Assembly (NCBI GenBank): GCA_963576765.1
Contig: OY755211.1
Coordinates: 26,500,084 to 26,564,083 of the forward strand
Direction of reading: 5' to 3'
Source: Draba incana
Lineage: Eukaryota; Streptophyta; Magnoliopsida; Brassicales; Brassicaceae
DNA: 64,000 nt
The notes beneath the pieces are model-generated. The model did no database searches and was not told where the DNA came from. It worked only from the letters and a program-made list of their open reading frames with translations. This document shows positions 56,897 to 64,000 of the stretch, piece after piece. Position numbers and translations under genes: made by a program. How positions within the stretch are numbered: position 1 is the stretch's first letter; every line of letters begins with the position of its first letter.

Positions 56897-57672
56897 AGAA
56901 ATTGATGATCTATATAGAATAAGATGAAACGAAAACGTTCTTGTCTGAAAAAATCATTGTAGTGACTTTTAAGGAAACCCTTTTATAAAGAAATTAAGTA
57001 ATGAGTCCCTATTATAAACACATTAATGAGTAGCACCATGGCAATATAGTTTCTTAAGCCTTGATTAAAGAATTACTCTCTTTATTAAGTTTAGAAATAT
57101 AACTCAAAAACTAAACTCAAAGCTCATACCTTTGATCACAACTCAATCAAAGTGTTTATATAGCCTAGCACACTTTGCTAATTGCTATTTCTAATTCTAC
57201 AAGTAATGGAAACACACTTTCCTTTTCTTAATAAAACTAGAGCTTTTCTTTTTGCTCTTCTTTCTCTATGACCGACTTATCATAAGAAATTCATGATCTA
57301 TATAGAATAAGATAAAACGAAAACGTTCTTGTCTCAAAAAATCATTGTAGTGACTTTTAGGGAAACCCTTTTATAAACAAATTAAGTAATGAGTCCCTAT
57401 TATAAACACATTAATGAGTAGCACCATGCCATTTTTTTTTCTTAAGCCTTGATTAAAAAATTACTCTCTTTATTAAGTTTAGAAATATAACTCAAAAACT
57501 AAACTAAAAGCTCATACCTTTGATCACAACTCAATCAAGGTGTTTATATAGCCTAGCACACTTTGCTAATTGCTATTTCTAATTCTACAAGTAATGGAAA
57601 CACACTTTCCTTTTCCTAATAAAACTAGAACTTTTCATTTTGCTCTTCTTTCACTATGACCGACTTATCATA
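56897..57672. repeat. 388-bp tandem duplication spanning flank and LTR
   Basis: 56897-57284 and 57285-57672 are near-identical. Each copy contains about 148 bp of flanking sequence (agaaatt.atgatctatata..., agtccctattataaacacat) and about 240 bp of the copia LTR. Only the second copy runs into a complete LTR. A local duplication after the insertion explains this. Confidence 0.9.
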
Positions 57673-57716
57673 AGAGACTTGAGCTAGAAGTTATGTTGAA
57701 GGCTTAAACCCCAACA
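57433..57716 (-). repeat. 3' LTR of the copia element
   Basis: 284 bp, matching 63148-63432. On the minus strand it starts TGTTGGGGTTTAAGCC. Its far end has a T run replacing tatag. The inner side carries the polypurine tract. Confidence 0.85.
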
Positions 57717-57719
57717 TTC

Positions 57720-59260
57720 TCCCTCTTAAGCTTCAACACACTTGAGCTTAAGTCTTGCATTCCTATTAAGCTTCTCATTTCACTAAACTTGATCCTTGCT
57801 AACGCCTTAGTCAAGATGTCCGCCTTTTGTTCAACTCCGGGAACGTGTTCAACATCAATGACTTCTCTCTCAATGCATTCGCGTATAAAATGGTATTGTT
57901 TGTAAATATGTTTACTCTTACCATAAAAAACCGGATTTCTTGTAAGAGCTATTGCAGAGACATTGTCAATCTTTATGATGAACTTCTCGGTCTTTCTTCA
58001 TATGATCTCACTTAATAATTCTTGAAGCCTTATAGCTTGTCTTGATGGCTCCGTTGCTGACATGAACTCGGCTTCGCATGATGATAGAGCCATTGTGCCC
58101 TGTTTTTGTGAACACCATGTTATTGGTGAAGATCTATAGTAGAATATATGACCTGTAGTAATTTTCCCGTCGTCTTGATCAACATTATGACTGCTATCAC
58201 TGAATCCCATGATTCTCTTTGATCCATCACGACCGTATTTCAATCCAAGTGCCATTGTTCCTTTAAGATATCGTAGTATATGCTTCATGACTTCTCCATG
58301 TGACTTTCGTGGACTCTGCATATATCTACTAGCTATTCCAACTGAGAAAGCTAAGTCCGGTCTTGTATGTAACAAGTATCTTAAGCATCCTACATTCCTT
58401 CTATAACACGTCAGATTTATCTCTTCTCCCTCTTCATCTTTAGAAACCTTTAAGCCAAACACCATGGATACTTGTGTTAGATTACACGTTTCCAAACCAA
58501 CTTCTCTTAATATCTTTCTTGCATAGCCTTCTTGCTTTATTTCGATTCCATCCCCTGTTTGATGAACCTCGATGCCAAGATAATAAGTAAGCTTGCCTAG
58601 GTCAGACATTTCAAATTCACTAGACATTCCAGCCTTGAACTCATTGATGATTTTGAGTGTTTCCAGTCACGAACAAGTCATCAACATAGACAACTACAAT
58701 GAGAAGAGATTCTCCGTCTTCCTTGCGATACACGGTTGATTCTTTTGAGCACTTCTTGAATCTCATTCCTTTCAAAATCTGGTTAGGCTTTGTGTTCCAC
58801 ACCCTAGGAGCCTGTTTTAAACCATACAAAACTTTTGTAAGTTTGTAAACTTTGTGCTCTTCTCCTTTTACCACAAAACCGTATGGTTGTTCCACATAAA
58901 CGTCTTCTCATAATTCTCCATGTAAGAACGCTGTCTTCACGTCTAAGTGATGGATCTCCCATCCATGAGAAGCCGCTAAACTGATCAATAATCTTATGAT
59001 TTCTATCCGAGCAACTGGCGCATATACTTCGTCGAAATCAACACCAAATTCTTGAACATAACCTTTAGCTATAAGTCGTGCTTTGTGCTTGTTGATTGTC
59101 TCATCTGCATTCTTCTTGATCTTAAAAATCCATTTGAGACCAATAACCTTTACTTCTTCAGGTCTATCAATTAAGAACCATGTCTTGTTCTTATTGATTG
59201 AATCAATCTCTTCTTTGCATGCTTGTCTCCGCTTTGATGAACTCTCTGCTTCTTTGTAAC
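57720..59260 (-). pseudogene. Copia reverse transcriptase and RNase H
   Basis: Reverse transcriptase begins near 59190 (WIFKIKKNADETINKHKARL, IAKGYVQEFGVDFDEVYAPV) and passes a stop before EDVYVEQPYGFV. It continues LTKVLYGLKQAPRVWN and has the YVDD box (VVVYVDDLFVTG) at about 58670. A frame change leads to 57998-58627 with LGKLTYYLGIEVHQTGDGIE, YRRNVGCLRYLLHTRPDLAF and the RNase H part (MGFSDSSHNVD, ALSSCEAEFMSATE). Decayed tail text (ADILTKAL-like) runs to about 57720. Confidence 0.87.
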
Positions 59261-59267
59261 AACTCGG

Positions 59268-59525
59268 CTAATTGTTTATAGCTAATAGAAGTCTCTCACA
59301 TTCTATGGAATCTTGAAGAAGATAATCATCAAGGTAACTAGGACGACTTACTTGACGTCCTGATCTTCGTAGCTGAGGTAGTTGCTGAGGTACATCAGCT
59401 TCGGGTAAATCAGCTTTGGGCTGAGGTTGGTTTTGAGGTAACTCAGCTCCTTCTTGTTCTGTATCATCATCTTCATGTTCATCATTGAGATGTTCATGAT
59501 TGCTCTCCTTCTTGAGCTGGATCAT
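59268..59525 (-). pseudogene. Copia integrase-RT linker
   Basis: An acidic/Gln-rich segment (NDEHEDDDTEQEGAELPQNQ) is followed by LRRSGRQVSRPSYLDDYLL, the usual RRSxRxxxxPxxxxDY motif preceding copia reverse transcriptase. It is in a different frame from its neighbours. Confidence 0.75.
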
Positions 59526-59598
59526 TGTTGATCACTGCTTGTCCTTCTCCAGCATCTATCAATACTCCCCATCTCATATGAAACATACTTGGATCCCT

Positions 59599-60440
59599 TC
59601 ATTGTCCTTCTTGTGTATCCTTCCAACTCCAACTTGATTTCTCATCAAACACCACATCACGACTTACAACTATCTTCTGCGTCGTCGGATTGTAAAGTCT
59701 ATAAGCCTTGGATCCAGGCTCAATTCCAAGATGCACAAGTGGTTTTGATCTATTGTCGAGCTTCTTAAGGTTTGCCGCATCAATCTTTGCGTATGCTACA
59801 CACCCAAATACTCTTACATGTGCAAGACTCAGTTTTTTCTCTTTTAAGCACTCGTAAGGAGTCATGTTCTCAAGCGCTCTCGTCGGTATCCTATTGATCA
59901 AATATGTTGAGTGTCGTACAGCTTCTCCCCACAAATAATTAGGTACCTTCATTGCCTTAAGAATGCTCCTTGTCATGTCCATCAATGTCATGTTTCTCCT
60001 CTCCACAACACCGTTTTGTTGCGGTGTGTAAAATGTCGTGAGTTGCCTTTTGATGCCACTTGCATCGCAAAAGTCATAAAACTCTCTTGAGGTGAACTCT
60101 CCTCCTCTATCCATTCTTAGAGTAATGATTGATTTTCCTAGATCCTTCTCCATCAAACTTTTAAACGCCTTGAATCTTTCAAACGCCTCGCTCTTTTCTT
60201 TTAACAAGATAGACCACATGTATCTTGAAAAATCGTCAATGATAACAAATATGTATTTGTTTTGAGCAAGTGTTGATGGACTTATTGGACCACATAAATC
60301 AGCATGTAGTAATTCTAAAGGTCTTTATGCTCGGAAACTAGACGCTTTCGGAAAAGATTGTCTCGCTTGCTTCCCAACTAGACATGATTCACACAATCTC
60401 CTCTCTTCTCTTATCTGTGGTAAACCGTGAGCTAGCTCTT
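59599..60440 (-). pseudogene. Copia integrase core
   Basis: The open part (59599-60219) includes LRMDRGGEFTSREFYDFC (second catalytic aspartate context) and TFYTPQQNGVVERRNMTLMD with the catalytic glutamate. It then runs YLWGEAVRHSTYLINRIPTR and VFGCVAYAKID. The first catalytic aspartate region lies to the right (60220-60440) behind stops. It would splice element DNA into the genome. Confidence 0.85.
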
Positions 60441-60441
60441 G

Positions 60442-61031
60442 TTAAGACATTAATTTCACCGTCTTGAAGCTTACATGTCCCAACCTTGCGTGCCACTTCC
60501 AAGTCTCGTCTTCAATGACCATTTGTAAACACGTTGGTTTACCAATCTTCAAGTTAATCTTATAGAGCCTATTTTCCGATCGAATGACCTTCACTAAGAG
60601 TCTCCTACTTGAATCTCTAAGTGTCAAACAGTTTTTTTTCATTCTCACATCACATCCCGCTTCAGTCGCTTGTCCTAAGCTCAAGATGTTACTTTTCAAT
60701 TCTGGAATGTAGTAAACGTCTTGAACAAGGATTTGTTCCTCTGTTTTGCTTTGAAACAAAATCGATCCTTTTCCACTATGTCTACACAAGAACCATCTCC
60801 AAATTTTACTTTGCCTTTGATGTTCTCGTTGAGCTCGAAAAATAATGACTTGACTCCGGTCATGTGATTACTCGCACCGTTATCCAAATACCAAACATCT
60901 CCTTCTCTTTCTTTAGCTTCATAGACCTTTGGAATGATATTTTCTTCATTCAAGATTACAACTTCATGCATATAAAGTACAGGATCAGCTTCTTCCGTCT
61001 CTACTTTATGTGCTTCTTGAGTCTTTTGCAT
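60442..61031 (-). pseudogene. Copia protease and pre-integrase region
   Basis: The piece at 60696-61031 has WYLDNGASNHMTG with the catalytic aspartate of copia proteases (D-N-G-A-S). The overlapping piece at 60442-60789 continues in another frame with VYYIPELKSNILSLGQATE and the GAG_pre-integrase end WKWHARLGHVSFKTVKLMS. The frame break lies at about 60730. Confidence 0.85.
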
Positions 61032-61202
61032 TCAATCTAGGCATGTAGATGCATAATGGCCAGGTTTATCACACCGGTAACAAATCACCTTTGATTTATC
61101 CTTCTTGTCCATTGATTGACTTTGATCAGTATGATTTGTGCTCTGTCCTGAGTCAAATCTTCTGCCTCCTGAGTTAAATCATCTACCTTGGCTTTTACCT
61201 CT

Positions 61203-61910
61203 TTATCCTCTGCCTCTTCTTCCACGTCCTCTTCCTCGAGTTCCTATGAAAGATTGTTGATCAGAATTTGCGTATAGCAGATTTCCTTGAGTTTCACCAT
61301 GATTCTTCTCATCAATGATCCGCTCTTTATAAGCTTTTAATCTTCCGATTATATCTTCAAACCCTATTGCGTTTAAGTCTAGAATTTGTTCTAGAGAGGC
61401 AATAATATGAATATACTTACTTCTTGGTAGACAATTGAGAAACTTCTTCACAAGTTCCGATTCTTCAATTATTTCTCCAAGCGCACTTGCTTTTGATGCA
61501 AGTTCTGATAACTTTCCCGCAAAGCTATCAATCGTATATGTGTCCTTTATCTTGTATCGTTCAAACTCGGACATGAGAGTTTGAAGCCTTGCTTCTTTGA
61601 CACGAGCTGCTCCTAAGTGTCGTGATTTGATTGCTTCCCAAATCGCCTTTTGTGCATCTAACGTGCCTACTTGCAAGATTAGTGCCTCCGGAATAGATTG
61701 GAAGAGCAAGCTAATTGTGATGTCATTCTTGTCGGGATCGGTTGAACCAAGATCGATAGTTTCCCAAACCATATGAATTCGCAACAAGACTTTGATCCTC
61801 ATGGCCCAAACTGTATAGTTTGTTGAGTTAAACATGGGACATTGGATCGATGAAGGAATTGTTTCCTTGCGTGTCGTAACGGTGGCAACAACATTGTCAC
61901 TGTCTGCCAT
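61203..61910 (-). CDS. Copia Gag
   Basis: 235 residues open, starting MADSDNVVATVTTRKE. It has the UBN2-type copia Gag domain: CPMFNSTNYTVWAMRIKVLL, AIWEAIKSRHLGAARVKEAR, LQTLMSEFERYKIKD and ELVKKFLNCLPRSKYIHI. It ends in an Arg/Gly tail, and a stop precedes the zinc knuckle, which lies in the next stretch (about 61035-61085, CYRCDKPGHYAS). In copia this is continuous with Pol, so the stop splits the polyprotein. Confidence 0.85.
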   Translation of the reverse strand: MADSDNVVATVTTRKETIPSSIQCPMFNSTNYTVWAMRIKVLLRIHMVWETIDLGSTDPDKNDITISLLFQSIPEALILQVGTLDAQKAIWEAIKSRHLGAARVKEARLQTLMSEFERYKIKDTYTIDSFAGKLSELASKASALGEIIEESELVKKFLNCLPRSKYIHIIASLEQILDLNAIGFEDIIGRLKAYKERIIDEKNHGETQGNLLYANSDQQSFIGTRGRGRGRRGRG

Positions 61911-61966
61911 GATTCGATGAAGACTCCTTCTTCAACGTCAAAGCTCCGTTCGTGTTTGAACCTTAA

Positions 61967-63128
61967 TGAAACACCCAAACTTTTTTTTTTTATATACTAA
62001 CATTTGTACCGCGGAACTCATAAACAATTAAAATCATAAACCGAAAAGCACAAATAACCTCATTAATAAACCAATAAACTATATTAAGCATTTATTCGAT
62101 TCCAAAATATAATTCAACTCACATAACCAAATTCATGAATAAATAACTAGCAACCTAGCAAACGGTTCACTAGACTAAACAACAGAACACAATCCCTATC
62201 ATCCTCTCGTCTCAGCCATGATTACACGATCTCACACTTTTCCTTTACCTGCAACTCAAAGGGAAAAACAGAGTTGCGTGAGTATTATCATAAATACTCA
62301 GTGAAGCGGTCATCCCGCCTACCGATTACATAATAGGGAAATAGCATGCCAATTACTACGCGAACAACCAACATTCAACCGATATGCAACAATCAACAAG
62401 TATGCTAATTTTCACAATTTAACAAGTGGTGTCGATCGACACCTCTCATGAGTGTCGATCGACACTCCAAATTTTGTACCAAACCTCACGATCATAAAAA
62501 TGGGGTGTCGATCGACACCTCACGCAGAAACCGAAGCCGAGCCAAAATCCTCACGCAGACTCGATTTGTTTCCTTAAGAAGATCACACACATTTAAATTC
62601 CCACTTATCACACGAAAACATGAATATAAATCATAACCATCACAATCCATTCCTAATTACCACAATTCAATCATTCAATCCCTAACAAACTAATCCCGTA
62701 ATCGCGATCACGCACTCGTCTCGATTTCAGAAAGAACGAGGAATGATAACAGACTAAACCAGCGACGAACAGTGATCCAAACCCGTAGGAACAAGGATCT
62801 AACGACGCTAGCCACGCAACACGATTAACCCTACGCCACTAGAAACACACGAGAAGGTTTTCGAAGGATTTCTTTGCAACAACCCTTCAAAAACTCACAC
62901 AAAATCCTATCTCTCTCTGTCTCACGATTCCCTGTTTTCCCACGGCCAAAAGTCTGCTAAAAGACTTAAATAGGGAAGCCCTAGGGTTTATCCTTCAAAC
63001 CGAGCCAAACCGGACGATTAAAACTTAACCGAAACCGATCGCAGAACTTGGTGTCGATCGACACCCATAGCTGGTGTCGATCGACACCCCCCTTACCAAA
63101 ATTAGAATTTTGGTTTCGGGATGTTACA
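61967..63128 (-). repeat. Solo LTR of a chromovirus with palindromes
   Basis: 1162 bp, TGAAACACCC to GGATGTTACA, flanked by the exact 5-bp duplication cttaa (61962-61966 and 63129-63133). Having one LTR with a target duplication means the rest was removed by LTR-LTR recombination. It contains five palindromes (cores 62432, 62455, 62508, 63054, 63077) and the two-hairpin block (62251-62299). It lies in the leader of the copia element. Confidence 0.95.
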
Positions 63129-63132
63129 CTTA

Positions 63133-63145
63133 AGCTCTGATACCA
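63133..63145 (-). promoter_or_regulatory. iMet primer-binding site of the copia element
   Basis: The minus strand reads TGGTATCAGAGCT next to the 5' LTR. The first bases on its left also form part of the solo LTR's target duplication (cttaa). Confidence 0.9.
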
Positions 63146-63147
63146 CA

Positions 63148-63432
63148 TATAGTTTCTTAAGCCTTTGGTTAAAGAATTACTCTCTTTATTAAGTTTAGAA
63201 ATATAACTCAAAAACTAAACTCAAAGCTCATACCTTTGATCACAATTCAATCAAGGTGTTTATATAGCCTAGCACACTTTGCTAATTGCTATTTCTAATT
63301 CTACAAGTAATGGAAACACACTTTCCTTTTCTTAATAAAACAAGAACTTTTCCTTTTGCTCTTGTTTCTCTATGACCGACTTATCATAAGAGACTTGAGC
63401 TATAAGTTATGTTGAAGGCTTAAACCCCAACA
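63148..63432 (-). repeat. 5' LTR of the copia element
   Basis: 285 bp. On the minus strand it starts TGTTGGGGTTTAAGCC and ends near AAACTATA, then the primer-binding site follows. The atypical end (not CA) may reflect mutation. Confidence 0.8.
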
Positions 63433-63624
63433 AGCAATGAGCTTAATACCCTTTTGTGGAAGTAAAATGTCACCGTCTCGATTGAGACATACCAAATATG
63501 ACATGTAACCAAACCTATGTAGATATAGAGAAATTAGAGAGAGAAAGGCTTTTTTTAAGTTATGTAACCAAAACTATGTAAACTCTTAATCAAATAAAGG
63601 TTTTTTTTAAGTTTTTTTTTTGCT

Positions 63625-63763
63625 AAAATGAAATGCTTATACAAAAATATTTACAGAAAACGGGTGGCAAAACCAAATATTTACAAAAATCCAAAATCTT
63701 TTTCTTAATTATTGTTTTGCCACCCGCATTCGGTAAATATTTGTGTGTATAGCATGTCATTTT
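63625..63763. repeat. Imperfect foldback of about 139 bp
   Basis: The left arm (63625-63673) and right arm (63714-63763) are inverted copies over nearly 50 bases, including gttttgccacccg and taaatattt, with a loop of about 40 bases. It could be a small MITE or a hairpin RNA source. Confidence 0.7.
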
Positions 63764-63844
63764 AAAAAGCAATGTGCTCAATTTTTTGTTCTTTCCGGCA
63801 AATAGATTATTATTATTAAACCAAGTAACCCCATTTAATAGTAC

Positions 63845-64000
63845 AATGAACATATTGATCTCTTGCTAACTTAGCTAGATTATCAACTTCATGAAGAACA
63901 TCCCATTGAACTTTGATAAATTCAGCAGGATAACAATACCTAGCAATGTTGATAATATCTTGAGCTAAGATTGCTAACTTAGGTGCACACAAACCTTTGT
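63845..64000 (-). pseudogene. Possible LINE RNase H fragment
   Basis: Minus-strand text APKLAILAQDIINIARYCY then AEFIKVQWDVLHEVDNLAKL and AR resembles the C-terminal RNase H domain of plant LINEs (DIxxLxxxF ... HxxNxxADxLAKxA). It runs off the window's right edge. This rests on pattern resemblance only. Confidence 0.35.

Larger units (their letters stand above)
57433..63432 (-). mobile_element. Ty1/copia retrotransposon (decayed), with a solo LTR inside
   Basis: Minus strand. The 3' LTR is 57433-57716 and the 5' LTR 63148-63432, both ending (plus-strand view) aaaccccaaca. Possible target duplication: ggcaa (57040-57044) against agcaa (63433-63437), 4 of 5. The iMet primer-binding site and the polypurine tract aagagggagaa (minus strand, 57717-57727) are present. 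The domains run in copia order, Gag, knuckle, protease, integrase, reverse transcriptase, RNase H, with frameshifts and stops. A solo chromovirus LTR (61967-63128) sits in the leader. Confidence 0.9.

Overview
The window reads as nuclear, repeat-dense chromatin from a Brassicaceae plant close to Arabidopsis. The support is Arabidopsis-type transposon lineages (chromodomain Ty3/gypsy, Athila-like gag, DUF1985 Mutator-like element, CACTA elements with CACTACAAGAAAA ends), spliced plant gene fragments, an AT-rich background and a 200-base assembly gap. I found no intact host gene, tRNA, rRNA or CRISPR. Almost every coding signal belongs to a transposable element, and most are nested inside one another.

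Layout. 1-6018: decayed Ty3/gypsy pieces (an Athila-like LTR inside a gag relic, that relic's 3' LTR, then a minus-strand gag with its 5' LTR). 6019-12889: a minus-strand LINE split by a complete hAT element (6312-9618) with perfect 8-bp target duplications. 12890-17640: LTR fragments, two minisatellites, the gap, a gag relic carrying a TRIM (15377-16143), and a copia gag relic. 17825-35211: one large Mutator-like element (MULE) with degenerate terminal repeats and a 9-bp target duplication. It holds a GRF zinc-finger gene, a broken DUF1985 (VANC-like) gene and a transposase remnant, and is itself split by an Athila-like gag-protease retrotransposon (22605-28702) and a truncated chromovirus (29980 to about 33930). 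36203-40344 and 42556-56212: two related CACTA elements carrying captured host exons (DnaJ, HCF164-type thioredoxin, LSD1 zinc finger, aspartyl-tRNA synthetase). The second is split by a nearly intact young chromovirus (42670-51487). 57433-63432: a minus-strand Ty1/copia element with a solo chromovirus LTR (61967-63128) in its leader.

Two patterns stand out. First, a 14-16 bp palindrome, GTGTCGATCGACAC, recurs about 34 times in two unrelated retrotransposon types, usually as pairs 21-23 bp apart. In one gag gene it is read in all three frames, so the DNA or RNA, not the protein, seems to be conserved. Second, the MULE carries roughly 50 copies of GTAGACTTC/GAAGTCTAC, partly in a 13-bp array and partly as perfect palindromes, beside its DUF1985 gene. 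That matches the layout of a VANC-type anti-silencing system (sequence-specific factor plus dense target motifs) and could be an undescribed variant.

Relative order of insertion, inferred from nesting: LINE, then hAT; MULE, then the two retrotransposons; CACTA-2, then the young chromovirus; copia, then the chromovirus that left a solo LTR.
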